From NCBI RefSeq assembly GCF_900163785.1, contig NZ_FUKN01000013.1:124001-188000 (forward strand): a stretch of DNA of 64,000 nucleotides, in the 5' to 3' direction. Positions within the stretch are counted from its first letter, which is position 1; the number at the start of each line of letters is the position of its first letter. The notes beneath the pieces were generated by a model. That model was not told the DNA's origin and searched no databases. It was given only the letters and a program-made list of their open reading frames with translations. Shown here piece after piece: positions 9,160-19,008 of this stretch. The position numbers and the translations under genes are program-made. The stretch comes from Psychrobacter sp. JB385 (GTDB lineage: Bacteria; Pseudomonadota; Gammaproteobacteria; Pseudomonadales; Moraxellaceae).

Positions 9160-10641
9160 ATGTCTGCATTGCTTTTGACACCACTTGACTATACCGCAGC
9201 AGGCTATTGGCAGGATTTTTTAGCTGAGCGTCCCATCGCTGGGGGTATTGTTTATGAAACGGAGCTGCGCGACTGTGTATTGGATGAGTCACTAGCAAGT
9301 TTGCAGCGTGTAGATACGTTATTGACGCAAATACGCCGTGATATGATCAAAGCGGGTCAATGGCACGAAGAGACAGTGTTAGTCGATGAGCGTTATCGTA
9401 ACTTTATGGTGTTTCTGGCGTTTTATGCAGGACGAGTCTTAGCCCAGCAGTGGCAACACACACCGCATTGGTATGGTCAATTTGAGCTACGCAAACGCTA
9501 TCCTAACGTACCGTTAACAGGCGATGATTTTTATCAGCACATGGCGGTTGTCTATCGTGAAGCTGCCGAACACAGCACCTTAACTAATGGCAGTATGTCT
9601 GTCTTTTTTGCCTTAGAGCCAATAGGACTGCGTTTGTTCGGTCATATCGATCGTCCATTTGAGGCAGTACAAGGTGGGCAAGTAGCAAGCGGTTTATATC
9701 AAGCAGTCAGTGCACGATTACAGAATGCCAGCGAAACGCCGATTGTCAAAGCGACTGTATCCGATGCTGTTTATACTATCGATACACATAAAACGGCTGA
9801 GCCTTATTTAGACACCGTACCAGATTTAGACACTGCATCAGCGCTGCCTCAAAACCCTCGTCAGTCGTCAGATAGCCTATCAGCTAAAATAGAAACCAGC
9901 CCGATATCAGCTAATAATGCCCCGTCTACAACAGACTATCAACCATCGCCAGATCTAAGCCGAGCTGAGACATTAGCAGTTGATACGGCATCAGACACAC
10001 TTATATCATCCAAACTTGCTTCCGTCTCAAAAACGCCTCCAACGCCAGAGATGTTTACGCAGCTTCTTATAGAGTTAAATGAGATTGAGGTGGTACAAAG
10101 TGCTGATAATATGGCGTACCAACAAGCTTGTCATGTGTTGGATCAGTTTGAGGAGCACATTGCCAAACAAAACAAACCCCGTGCGCACGTTGTTTTTTCA
10201 GAGAGTCATTTAAAAGCAAAAAAACAAGCGTTGTTGAAGTTGCAAGCGGCGGCTAATGCTGGCAATACGGCAGCTATGTTGCGTTTGGCAATGTATGAAT
10301 TATTGGGTGAAGGTTTGGCGGTGGATCAGTCTGCGGGAGTAGCAACAGGAGCAGAGTGGGTCAAACAAGCCGCCAGCAAAGACGACAGTCGGGCCCAGCG
10401 ACTCCTTAGTAAAATGTATTACCAAGGCATAGGAGTCGCGCAAGACATAGAAAATGGTCAGTATTGGCTCACTCAAGCTGCTAAAAATGGTCATGCTGAA
10501 GCTGCTGACTTGGTCGTTCATTGGCAGCAGGCCCAAGATTTGATCAGTACGCAAAAGCGAGAGCAGCACAGTATCAAGCGGTATCAAATCTTGCTTGGGG
10601 CAGTGGCGGTGGTAGCGATATTAATCTTAATTATTCTCTAG
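9160..10641 (+). CDS. Sel1-repeat protein with C-terminal membrane anchor
   Basis: A hypothetical protein of about 493 residues. The N-terminal 170 residues are a globular domain I do not recognise. A low-complexity Ser/Thr/Pro/Asp linker (about 190-300) follows, then Sel1-like helical repeats (AMLRLAMYELLGEGLAVDQS, ARLLSKMYYQGIGVAQD type, about 375-460), and a last hydrophobic helix ending ILILIIL that would anchor it by the tail in the inner membrane. Sel1 repeats usually mediate protein contacts. The ATG at 9160 follows AAAAAGGA; a TTG at 9136 in frame is less likely. It lies downstream of cls on the same strand, 100 bases away, so partial co-transcription is possible. Confidence 0.7.
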   Translation: MSALLLTPLDYTAAGYWQDFLAERPIAGGIVYETELRDCVLDESLASLQRVDTLLTQIRRDMIKAGQWHEETVLVDERYRNFMVFLAFYAGRVLAQQWQHTPHWYGQFELRKRYPNVPLTGDDFYQHMAVVYREAAEHSTLTNGSMSVFFALEPIGLRLFGHIDRPFEAVQGGQVASGLYQAVSARLQNASETPIVKATVSDAVYTIDTHKTAEPYLDTVPDLDTASALPQNPRQSSDSLSAKIETSPISANNAPSTTDYQPSPDLSRAETLAVDTASDTLISSKLASVSKTPPTPEMFTQLLIELNEIEVVQSADNMAYQQACHVLDQFEEHIAKQNKPRAHVVFSESHLKAKKQALLKLQAAANAGNTAAMLRLAMYELLGEGLAVDQSAGVATGAEWVKQAASKDDSRAQRLLSKMYYQGIGVAQDIENGQYWLTQAAKNGHAEAADLVVHWQQAQDLISTQKREQHSIKRYQILLGAVAVVAILILIIL

Positions 10642-10681
10642 CTTATTTTCTGCTAGAGCGCGCTTAAAAGCTTATGGTTAC

Positions 10682-10716
10682 GCGCCAAATTCAGGTAGAA
10701 TTGGCGCATTTTTTAT
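10682..10716 (+). terminator. Intrinsic terminator
   Basis: An inverted repeat GCGCCAA.TTC / GAATTGGCGC is followed by ATTTTTTAT. It separates the Sel1-repeat gene from waaA. Confidence 0.75.
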
Positions 10717-10761
10717 CATTAGCTTTCTGTTCATCAATCCATTACTACTCTGGGCAGCTTC

Positions 10762-12372
10762 ATGTCATCTCCTCATATCACCCCTGATTGTCCTTCGAAG
10801 TCGCCTGATAGTGCTTCTTTACCCCTTCATTCTGTGCACACGCCGCCTTTTTATTATCAATTTGGTATCGGATTACTCAAGCCATTATATCGACTACAGG
10901 TATGGCGACGCTCACATAAGCGTGACAATTATCAGCAAGAAGTGGCGCAGCGGTTTGGTAAACACTATCCCGCTCGTCCAACAATAGAGTCTGCTATTGA
11001 TGAGAATACATCCCGTGCAAATAAAGGCGTGATTTGGTGTCATGCGGTGTCATTGGGGGAGACCAATACGGTTGCACCTTTATTGGATGCTTTATTGGCT
11101 CAGGGCTACAAGATATGGTTGACCAATACCACTCAGACAGGGTTTGCTCGCGGTGCCAGCCGTTTTGCTGACGACATCACTCAAGGTGATATGAGCCATA
11201 GCTATGTACCGGTTGACAGTCCAGCAGTCATTGAAGCGTTTTTGGCACATGTAAACCCTGTAGCAGCTTTGTTTGTAGAAACGGAGCTGTGGGCAAACAT
11301 TTTAACCAAACTCTCTGAGCATCAGATTCCTAGTATCTTGGTCAATGGCCGTCTATCAGCGTCCTCTTTTAAAAGCTATCAAAAGATTGGTGCCGTCAGT
11401 ACCAGTATGATGAAAAATCTGACACTCATCATTGCGCAAGACAATGAGTCAGCAAAACGCTTTCGGCAATTGGGGGCGCACAGTGCGCAAATCCGTGTAG
11501 CAGGCTCCTTAAAGTGGGTGATTAACACCCCTAAAGCGACCGATAAGACGGCTCATGCAGACAATACGCAAGACTACGACGCTAGTTATTTGCCAACACA
11601 AAAGAGCACGCTGGCAGAAGCGTTGGGCGTTGCAGGTCGGCCGATCTGGGTGGCGGCAAGCACACATAGCGGTGAAGAACAAACCGCGCTGTCATTACAC
11701 CAGCAACTCTTGTCCAATTCAGCACTGGCTGATGCGCTATTGATTATCGTACCCAGACACCCTGAACGTTTTGATGAAGTCGCAGAGCTGATTCAAAACA
11801 CAGCACTAAAAATGGCGCGGCGTAGTACAGACGAGACGATAGAAGCAGACACACAAGTCTATTTGGCTGATAGTATGGGTGAGCTGATGACGTGGTACAC
11901 GCTAGCGGACGTCGCACTAGTGGGCGGATCGTTGGTGGATATTGGTGGGCACAATCCAGTGGAGCCGGCAAGTGTGGCCACGCCTGTGATCATGGGACGC
12001 TACACGCAATCTTGTCAAAGTGTGGTAGATGCCCTATCTGAAGCAGGGGCGTTATATCAGCCGAATAATACGTTTTATCGTCCTGCTACTAGAGAAAAGG
12101 TTGCGCTAAATAACGCTAGCAAATATGAGCAAACCACCCTACAAAATGTCGCAAATATGATGCAAAAACCTTCGCGTAAGGCATCTCATAATGAGGATGA
12201 GACAATACTGATTTATCAACAGCTGGTGTCTTGGTTGGACAATTTGGCATTGGCAAAACTGGCTGGGCAGGCAGGGTCACACATGACGATGCAGCAGCAA
12301 GCGGTATTGCCTCGTCAACTCACCATGATTACGGATATCATAGAGAAGCATGCAGGTTCAAAGGCGTTATGA
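10762..12372 (+). CDS. waaA: 3-deoxy-D-manno-octulosonic acid (Kdo) transferase
   Basis: Glycosyltransferase family 30 enzyme on the cytosolic face of the inner membrane; it adds Kdo from CMP-Kdo to lipid IVA in lipopolysaccharide synthesis. Recognisable stretches are YRLQVWRRSHKRDNYQQEVAQRFG, WCHAVSLGETNTVAPL, ETELWANIL, VNGRLSASSF, IIVPRHPERFDEV and GGSLVDIGGHNPVEPA. At 536 residues it is about 110 longer than E. coli WaaA; the extra length is a 30-residue N-terminal leader, an insert near 260 and a C-terminal tail. Its stop overlaps the rsmE start as ATGA, so the two are probably coupled. Confidence 0.92.
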   Translation: MSSPHITPDCPSKSPDSASLPLHSVHTPPFYYQFGIGLLKPLYRLQVWRRSHKRDNYQQEVAQRFGKHYPARPTIESAIDENTSRANKGVIWCHAVSLGETNTVAPLLDALLAQGYKIWLTNTTQTGFARGASRFADDITQGDMSHSYVPVDSPAVIEAFLAHVNPVAALFVETELWANILTKLSEHQIPSILVNGRLSASSFKSYQKIGAVSTSMMKNLTLIIAQDNESAKRFRQLGAHSAQIRVAGSLKWVINTPKATDKTAHADNTQDYDASYLPTQKSTLAEALGVAGRPIWVAASTHSGEEQTALSLHQQLLSNSALADALLIIVPRHPERFDEVAELIQNTALKMARRSTDETIEADTQVYLADSMGELMTWYTLADVALVGGSLVDIGGHNPVEPASVATPVIMGRYTQSCQSVVDALSEAGALYQPNNTFYRPATREKVALNNASKYEQTTLQNVANMMQKPSRKASHNEDETILIYQQLVSWLDNLALAKLAGQAGSHMTMQQQAVLPRQLTMITDIIEKHAGSKAL

Positions 12373-13136
12373 ACTGTATATTACTCCCAGCCGAAAACAT
12401 CGTACATGAGACTGCTCAGATTAACGCCGTATCGCAAGTACGTCATGTGACTCAAGTATTAGGTGCCAAAGTAGGTGAATCCCTAAAGATAGGGGAGATC
12501 GGCAGTCAGCTTGGCACGGCAAGCATTGAGTCTATCACACAAGATTGTATTCAGTTATGTGATGTCCAGCTCACAACTGCGCCACCACCTAAGCTCGAGC
12601 TGACAGTGATACTGGCGCTGCCCCGACCAAAAGTGCTGCGACGCCTAATCATGGATATGACGGCGCTTGGCGTGCGCGATATCATCCTTATCAATAGTTA
12701 TCGTACCCAAAAAAGCTATTGGCAAAGTCCGATGCTAGAGCGTTTAGATGAGTTTGTATTAGAAGGGCTGCAACAAGGTGTGGATACGATAGCACCAAGC
12801 ATTTATCTAAAAAAACGCTTCAAACCCTTCGTGGAAGATGAATTGGCGCATCTGGTCACCAATGGGGCTATTGTGGCCCATCCTTATAGCACACAGTCAT
12901 TTGCTCACTATATAAAGAAACGGTCTTTGGACAGCCTGTCTCCAGCCCAACCAGATTTACACATGCAGTCTGTTTATGGCTTGCCAAGCTTGGTGTGTAT
13001 CGGCGCTGAAGGTGGTTGGATTGATTATGAGATAGCGTTGTTGGCTGCTCAAGGTTGCACGCCTGTACATATAGGGCCTCGGATTTTGCGTACTGAAGCG
13101 GCGGTTAACGCGCTATTGGGACAGTGGTTGCTATAA
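12369..13136 (+). CDS. rsmE: 16S rRNA (uracil-1498-N3) methyltransferase RsmE
   Basis: SPOUT-class methyltransferase that uses S-adenosylmethionine to methylate U1498 of 16S rRNA. The 255-residue protein has a PUA-like N-terminal domain and a C-terminal knotted domain with the signature GAEGGWIDYEI and GPRILRTEAAVNALLGQW. The start at 12369 overlaps the waaA stop by four bases; the frame continues upstream inside waaA, but that extension is not family-like. Coupling of waaA and rsmE is inferred from the overlap. Confidence 0.92.
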   Translation: MNCILLPAENIVHETAQINAVSQVRHVTQVLGAKVGESLKIGEIGSQLGTASIESITQDCIQLCDVQLTTAPPPKLELTVILALPRPKVLRRLIMDMTALGVRDIILINSYRTQKSYWQSPMLERLDEFVLEGLQQGVDTIAPSIYLKKRFKPFVEDELAHLVTNGAIVAHPYSTQSFAHYIKKRSLDSLSPAQPDLHMQSVYGLPSLVCIGAEGGWIDYEIALLAAQGCTPVHIGPRILRTEAAVNALLGQWLL

Positions 13137-13312
13137 AAAGAAGCCGTTTCTTGCCGGTAGTGATTTAGAAAAAATTATATTCACCAAGCTTTTGTAGTGG
13201 TAATTTTTTTGTTCCATTGACTGTACAGAAATCAACGTTATTGAGTTTAGGGTGGCGATTTATATACGGCTAGAGAGCAAGTTATCAGAGGATTCATGGG
13301 AGAAAATGTATT

Positions 13313-13331
13313 GATAATTACTCTCATTTAC
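13313..13331 (+). promoter_or_regulatory. Candidate Fur box upstream of fbpA
   Basis: GATAATTACTCTCATTTAC agrees with the 19-base Fur consensus (GATAATGATAATCATTATC) at 13 of 19 positions. It lies 140 bases upstream of an iron-import operon, where Fur control is expected. The 334-base gap 13137-13470 shows no gene. Confidence 0.45.
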
Positions 13332-13470
13332 ATTAGTATATCGTTTCTAGATATTGTAGCCTTGATCATTTTTATCAGTGGTTGACACAATAAATGGTCA
13401 CACAGATTTTTTCACCAGCCTTTCCAACATTTGATCACACTATCTTTTATAACACCATTGTGGAGAAACC

Positions 13471-14595
13471 ATGTCACTGAATGCCATCACTACCATTTCG
13501 AGTTTTAGTAAGCTGACCTTACCTGTTGCTGTATTTGGCATGATGTTAGGGCTTACCGCTTGTAGCGATTCTTCTACGACAGAGGGTAGCGGAGATACAG
13601 AAGCGCCTGCTAGTACAGAAGCAGACGTTGCGACCAGTGATGCTAAAGCCGATACTGAAAACCATACTGTGACTATCTATTCTTCACGTAACGAGCAGCT
13701 TATTAAGCCGTTGCTTGACCGTTATACTGAAAAGACAGGGGTGAAGGTTGAGTTGGTCACAGATAGTATCGGACCATTGCTTGCGCGTTTAAAAGCAGAA
13801 GGCCAAAATACGCCAGCAGATATGCTTTTGACCGTTGATGCAGGCAATTTATGGCAAGCTTCGCAGGAAGGTTTGCTCCAGCCAGTGGCCTCTGATATTT
13901 TAGAAGCGAATGTCCCTGCAAAATACCGTGATCCAAAAGGTCAGTGGACAGGTCTGTCATTACGCGCGCGTACTATCTTTTATGACCCAAGCAAAGTCAA
14001 CGCTGACCAATTATCGACGTATGCAGATTTGGCCGATCCAAAGTGGAAAGGCAAGCTATGTCTACGTAGTTCTAAGAAGGTTTATAATCAGTCACTTGTA
14101 GCAAGTATGATTGACCATTTAGGCCCAGAAAAAACTGAAACCATTATCCGTGGTTGGGTCGATAATTTGGCCACTGATATATTCAGTGACGACACAGCAC
14201 TGTTAGAAGCGATTGCTGCTGGTCAGTGTGAAGTCGGTATCGCCAACAGCTACTACTATGGTCGTCTACTCGATGAAAAGCCTGATTTCCCTGTGAAGCT
14301 ATTTTGGGCAAACCAAGGCACAACTGGTACGCACACAAATATCTCAGGTGCAGGTGTGGTCGCCAGCTCAGACAATCCAGACGACGCGCTTAAACTGATA
14401 GAATGGTTGTCCTCTGATGAAGCACAAGGTATCTATGCCAGCTCAGACAAAGAGTTCCCAGTGAAAGAAGGGGTTGATGAGTCAGAAATGCTCAGATCGT
14501 GGGGTCAGTTTAAGAAAGACGATATCAATGTGCAAAAATTTGGTGAGCTACAAACGCAAGCCATCCAAATAATGGATAAAGCAGGTTATAAATAA
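13471..14595 (+). CDS. fbpA: Ferric iron ABC transporter, periplasmic binding lipoprotein
   Basis: Substrate-binding protein of the FbpABC/HitABC/AfuABC type, which carries Fe3+ in the periplasm to the inner-membrane permease. The 374-residue precursor has a lipoprotein signal ending LGLTAC near residue 32, an acidic Ser/Thr linker, then a class-II binding fold. The iron-binding tyrosine pair is visible in ANSYYYGRLLDE (about residue 267), as in Haemophilus FbpA, and VTIYSSRNEQL opens the mature domain. The lipidated, extended N-terminus differs from the soluble Haemophilus protein. First gene of an fbpABC operon behind a possible Fur box. Confidence 0.92.
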   Translation: MSLNAITTISSFSKLTLPVAVFGMMLGLTACSDSSTTEGSGDTEAPASTEADVATSDAKADTENHTVTIYSSRNEQLIKPLLDRYTEKTGVKVELVTDSIGPLLARLKAEGQNTPADMLLTVDAGNLWQASQEGLLQPVASDILEANVPAKYRDPKGQWTGLSLRARTIFYDPSKVNADQLSTYADLADPKWKGKLCLRSSKKVYNQSLVASMIDHLGPEKTETIIRGWVDNLATDIFSDDTALLEAIAAGQCEVGIANSYYYGRLLDEKPDFPVKLFWANQGTTGTHTNISGAGVVASSDNPDDALKLIEWLSSDEAQGIYASSDKEFPVKEGVDESEMLRSWGQFKKDDINVQKFGELQTQAIQIMDKAGYK

Positions 14596-14718
14596 CGACT
14601 TTTAGTCATGGTGATTGATGATGGCTTTTATACCAATCTTTAAATATCGCTTGTAAGCTTGGGGTTGGTATAACGCCGTTATACGTATGACAGGACATTA
14701 AAGCATGGTAATCACGAT

Positions 14719-16395
14719 ATGAGCACAACGCCAAACGCGTCTGTTCGTCAAGCTGGTACAGTTGAGGGTCGTCTTAGTCAGCAGCAGCTTGCCAGTCAAG
14801 ACCATACACTCTTTAAACGTTTTCTCTCCAAATCAGTCTTAGGACTGATTTCGTTGTTTATGCTCATCCCAATTTTAATCGTATTACTGTCATGGACGCA
14901 GCCAGTCGCTGATATCTGGTCGCACATGGCAGAGTATGTGCTGCCACAAGTACTCAAAAATACGGCAATTTTATTGTCGATGGTGATAGCCATTTCTGGC
15001 ATTATTGGCACCACGCTTGCTTGGATCACCAGCATGTACCGCTTCCCTGGGCAGCGGTTTTTTTCATGGGCATTGATGTTGCCATTAGCCATCCCCGCGT
15101 ATGTATTGGCGTTTGTGACAATAGGTATTGTTGATTTTAGTGGGCCATTACAGACTGGTTTGCGAGATGTTGGCATTGAGACGGCGATTCCATCAGTACG
15201 CAATGTCTGGGGCGCAGGTCTGGTATTATCGTTGGCTTTCTATCCTTATGTTTATTTATTAGCGCGCCAAGCTTTTTTATCGCAAGGTCGGCGTGCGATT
15301 GAAGCAGGACAGATGCTTGGCCTGAGCCGAGGGCAGGTATTTTTTAAACTGGCGTTGCCGCAAGCGCTGCCATGGATCGTTGGTGGATTATTGCTGGCAA
15401 GTATGGAAACGTTGGCAGACTTTGGCGCAGTATCGATATTTAACGTCGATACCTTTACCACAGCAATCTATAAAGCGTGGTTTGGGTTTTTTAGTTTAAC
15501 GACAGCAGCACAGTTAGCGGCCTTGCTCATTGGAGTGGTCTTTATCGTGGTTTTGTTTGAGCAGTATTGGCAAGCAAAGCGCGGACGTTCGATGATGCAA
15601 GGCAGTAGTCAACGTTTTGAAACCAGTACGCCTGCCAAATGGGGCATGACGCTACTGTGTCTGCTCGTATTTGCGGTGGCATTTTTCGTCCCATTTTTAC
15701 AGCTGATTTATTGGACAGCATTGAATTTTAGGCAAGATTTTGATGCACGTTATATCGATTTTGTGACCAACAGCTTTATGATAGCGAGTATGACCACGCT
15801 TTTTATTGCTGTTTTGGCGATTATAATGGCGTGGATTAAACGGCAGTATCCTGATAAATTGACCAAGCTTATGACCACGCTGGCCAATTTGGGTTACGTG
15901 GTGCCGGGCACAGTATTGGCAGTGGGCATATTTATTCCGATTGCTTGGCTAGACAATCAAATGATTGCCTCTGGCATCATCTCAAAACAAGTGCTGTCGG
16001 GCAGTGTGATTGTGATGTTACTGGCCTTATCCACACGCTTTATGACTGTCAGCTTTCAGCCAGTGGACCGGCAATTACAACGCTTGACAGTCAATCAAGA
16101 AGCGGCGGCTAAGTTACTTAGTGATAGCCCGTATCAGCGCTGGCGACAAGTGGTGTTACCCGTGCTGAGCCCAGGAGTGTTGACAGCATTGCTAATGGGC
16201 TTTGTTGAGGTCATGAAAGAGATGCCGATTACACTCATGACGCGGCGACAAGGCTGGGACACATTGGCCGTTCGCGTGTTTGAAATGACCAGTGAAGGCA
16301 TGTGGGGGCGTGCGGCATTACCCAGCCTATTGATTGTGCTGGTTGGGCTGTTACCCGTTTGGATATTGCTGCGTCAAAGCGACAAGCAGCATTAA
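14719..16395 (+). CDS. fbpB: Ferric iron ABC transporter, permease
   Basis: Inner-membrane permease of 558 residues with two homologous halves, each carrying a binding-protein-dependent transport signature (EAGQMLGLSRGQVFFKLALPQ in the first, EAAAKLLSDSPYQRWRQVVLP in the second) that contacts the ATPase. About twelve membrane segments can be counted. The fused double-permease layout is usual for iron transporters of this class. It lies 123 bases after fbpA and 110 before fbpC, in the same direction. Confidence 0.9.
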   Translation: MSTTPNASVRQAGTVEGRLSQQQLASQDHTLFKRFLSKSVLGLISLFMLIPILIVLLSWTQPVADIWSHMAEYVLPQVLKNTAILLSMVIAISGIIGTTLAWITSMYRFPGQRFFSWALMLPLAIPAYVLAFVTIGIVDFSGPLQTGLRDVGIETAIPSVRNVWGAGLVLSLAFYPYVYLLARQAFLSQGRRAIEAGQMLGLSRGQVFFKLALPQALPWIVGGLLLASMETLADFGAVSIFNVDTFTTAIYKAWFGFFSLTTAAQLAALLIGVVFIVVLFEQYWQAKRGRSMMQGSSQRFETSTPAKWGMTLLCLLVFAVAFFVPFLQLIYWTALNFRQDFDARYIDFVTNSFMIASMTTLFIAVLAIIMAWIKRQYPDKLTKLMTTLANLGYVVPGTVLAVGIFIPIAWLDNQMIASGIISKQVLSGSVIVMLLALSTRFMTVSFQPVDRQLQRLTVNQEAAAKLLSDSPYQRWRQVVLPVLSPGVLTALLMGFVEVMKEMPITLMTRRQGWDTLAVRVFEMTSEGMWGRAALPSLLIVLVGLLPVWILLRQSDKQH

Positions 16396-16504
16396 AGGCG
16401 GGCGCTAAAATACATGAAAAGCAAGCGATAGCTTTTTGTCGTTATGATGGTTTTACTGTTTTATCCGAAAGTTTTTATCTAATATTATTTAACGAGTATC
16501 TTGC

Positions 16505-17722
16505 ATGCACACTGATTCGATGAAAGATTCAATTGATCTCAAATCAATACAAGCCAGCTCAGTAAGTGACACTAAGCCATATTTTAGCGTGCAGGACTTG
16601 GTGGTTGGCTATGAGGATACGATTGTCGTCAATGGGTTGTCTTTTGTTTTGCAACAAGGCGAGATTGGCTGTTTTTTAGGATACAGCGGATGCGGCAAAA
16701 CCACGGCATTACGGGCCATTGCAGGGTTGGAACCGAGTCGCGGCGGTAGCATTTATCTAAGCAATCAATGTTTAACGGACCAAACGGCTCGCAATACACT
16801 AACCGTTGCACCAGCCAAACGTGGCATGGGCATGGTATTTCAGGATTATGCGCTTTTTGGTCATCTCAGCGTCGCAAAAAACATCGCTTTTGGGCTTAAT
16901 AAATGGTCTGCGGCTGATAAAAAAGCGCGTGTGACTGAGATGCTAAGCTTAGTCGAATTAACCGAACATGCTGACAAACGTCCTCATGAGCTTTCAGGTG
17001 GACAGCAGCAGCGTGTAGCTTTAGCGCGAGCATTGGCACCCAAGCCTAAGCTATTGTTATTAGATGAGCCATTCTCGAATTTGGATGTGGTGTTGCGTGA
17101 GTCGTTGGCAATGAGTGTCCGTGATATCCTCAAACGCACCAATACCACTGCTATCTTGGTGACTCATGATCAAAATGAAGCCTTTGCGCTGGCAGATAAA
17201 GTTGGGGTGATGGATAAAGGCAAGCTTGTGCAATGGGCAACCCCAAGTGAGTTGTACCATGAGCCAATCAGTCCTTTTGTTGCCGAGTTCGTCGGCGAAG
17301 GCGCGATGATAGATGGCATCATAAAAGACGGCCGTATCGAAACTGCCTTGGGGGATATTTATCGACGCATGGAAGTTTATGATGAATTAGGACAGCCGCA
17401 ATATTGCGCGTATGATTACCCAAACGGCACGCCGATTAAGGTGCTGGTGCGTCCTGATGATATCATTCATGATGATGAGAGTGCGCGAACCGCATTGGTG
17501 ATTGGGCGCGTGTTTCGCGGTGCCAACTACTTGTATCGCTTACAGCTCGATGATGGTCAGACGGTATTGTCTTTGGTCGCAAGTCACCATAACCATGAGA
17601 TAGGCTCACACATTGGCATCTTGCCCTTGTTAGAGCATGTCGTGGTATTTGACGAAAAAGAAATCAATGCCACAACATGGTCAGAATCTGATAAATCAGA
17701 AAGAGTAGAAGAGATTCGATAA
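16505..17722 (+). CDS. fbpC: Ferric iron ABC transporter, ATP-binding subunit
   Basis: Cytosolic ATPase of 405 residues that powers the Fe3+ importer. It shows Walker A GYSGCGKTT (about 58), the Q-loop, the ABC signature LSGGQQQRVALARAL (about 162), Walker B LLLLDEPFSNLD and the switch VTHDQNEAF. A C-terminal TOBE-like domain (about 290-390, VLVRPDDIIHDD) is typical for this subfamily. The first ATG is used here; a second ATG five codons later is equally possible. Last gene of the operon. Confidence 0.92.
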   Translation: MHTDSMKDSIDLKSIQASSVSDTKPYFSVQDLVVGYEDTIVVNGLSFVLQQGEIGCFLGYSGCGKTTALRAIAGLEPSRGGSIYLSNQCLTDQTARNTLTVAPAKRGMGMVFQDYALFGHLSVAKNIAFGLNKWSAADKKARVTEMLSLVELTEHADKRPHELSGGQQQRVALARALAPKPKLLLLDEPFSNLDVVLRESLAMSVRDILKRTNTTAILVTHDQNEAFALADKVGVMDKGKLVQWATPSELYHEPISPFVAEFVGEGAMIDGIIKDGRIETALGDIYRRMEVYDELGQPQYCAYDYPNGTPIKVLVRPDDIIHDDESARTALVIGRVFRGANYLYRLQLDDGQTVLSLVASHHNHEIGSHIGILPLLEHVVVFDEKEINATTWSESDKSERVEEIR

Positions 17723-17772
17723 GACAAAACGGTTTGCTGGTAACTTTAGACTGGCTATCATGATTGAAAGAT

Positions 17773-18681
17773 TTACCGAGTTGCCATCACATGCAAATAC
17801 CGTCCCAGCCATTTATAAGGCTCTAGTTGTGAGTAACGCAGCTCCATTCGTATGACGGCATCTGGATGATTATGACCACCACGTTTGAGGGGCGCATAAT
17901 CATGAAATACGCGCAAGCCACTGGTCAGAACGGTTTGATAATGATGGGCTGCCAACCAAGCATCGACTTCTGCTTTGGCAACGGGATGATTGGGCGTTAA
18001 GCTTTTTTTGTTGTCGGCCTTATAGTCGGTATTATCGAGTAAGTTAAAATTACCCATGATGAGGTTACGATAATCGAAGCTGGCGGGATTATAGAAGCAT
18101 AACGATATCGCCCCATGATTGGCTAATTGTCGATCAAAAAAATCCATAACCATGGCAGGTTCTGCTAACCATTCTAGCAACGCGTGTGACAGTATCAAAT
18201 CAAACTTAGCGCCATCCGAATTTGTATCATTATGCTGAGAGTCGTTATTGAGCTTGTCTTCAAGATCTTGATACGGGCAGACATACCAGGTTATATCCAA
18301 CGCTTTATCTATTTGTACCGCGCTCGCTTTTGCCTTTTCAAGCATATTGGCTGAGATGTCATTGATGACTAGGCTATGACCTCGCGCAGCAAGCTCAATC
18401 GAAATCTGTGCCAGACCTGCGCCCACATCGAGAATACGTAAGGGTCGCCCAAGCTTTTCGCTCATCTTTGCACTATAGTCAAAAATATCACGACGTAACA
18501 CAGCCAATCGAATCTCACCTTTTAGACCACCATAGACTTTTTTTTCAAAATGATCAGCGATGGCATCGAAATTGCGATCCGTCCGTGCGTCTTGTGGTTC
18601 CAATACTTGCGGCGTCGATGCAGTTGCTGATTCTAACAATGGGGTATCAGCGTTTTTTGTGTCTTGAGGTATTGTTTGCAT
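17773..18681 (-). CDS. cmoM: tRNA 5-carboxymethoxyuridine methyltransferase
   Basis: S-adenosylmethionine-dependent enzyme that methylates cmo5U to mcmo5U at the wobble base of some tRNAs. The protein follows E. coli CmoM: DRNFDAIADHFEKKVYGG near the start, the SAM-binding ILDVGAGLAQISIELAARGH, HALLEWLAEPAMVMDF, LCFYNPASF, GNFNLLD, and RVFHDYAP, ending in LGRYLHVMATR. A 45-residue low-complexity leader precedes the conserved part. The frame also has a TTG at 18726; I chose the ATG at 18681. No clear ribosome site helps. Convergent with fbpC. Confidence 0.85.
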   Translation of the reverse strand: MQTIPQDTKNADTPLLESATASTPQVLEPQDARTDRNFDAIADHFEKKVYGGLKGEIRLAVLRRDIFDYSAKMSEKLGRPLRILDVGAGLAQISIELAARGHSLVINDISANMLEKAKASAVQIDKALDITWYVCPYQDLEDKLNNDSQHNDTNSDGAKFDLILSHALLEWLAEPAMVMDFFDRQLANHGAISLCFYNPASFDYRNLIMGNFNLLDNTDYKADNKKSLTPNHPVAKAEVDAWLAAHHYQTVLTSGLRVFHDYAPLKRGGHNHPDAVIRMELRYSQLEPYKWLGRYLHVMATR

Positions 18682-19008
18682 AAAGAATAGGTCTGTATCG
18701 AGGTGATATTTTGCAACATCGTACAATAAAGAAGAGAGCGATGCTAGGATTGGTTTGATAGCTTAGAATATTGTTTTTTAGTGTCAAAAAAGAAGCAAAG
18801 GTCATGCTTTGCAGTAGCTTTTGATAATATTTTACGGTATAAATAGTAAGGTTTAAGAAACAATTTTAGTCATGTAAGTTTTTAAGAAAGGGTTTAAGAC
18901 CGAGCACTGATTAGAATCGCTTCCACACTCAAATTATCTACTGCCATGGACTATCGGCAATTTATTGACTTGCCTTTGATAAGGCCATCACTACTAAGGA
19001 TAGTAACG

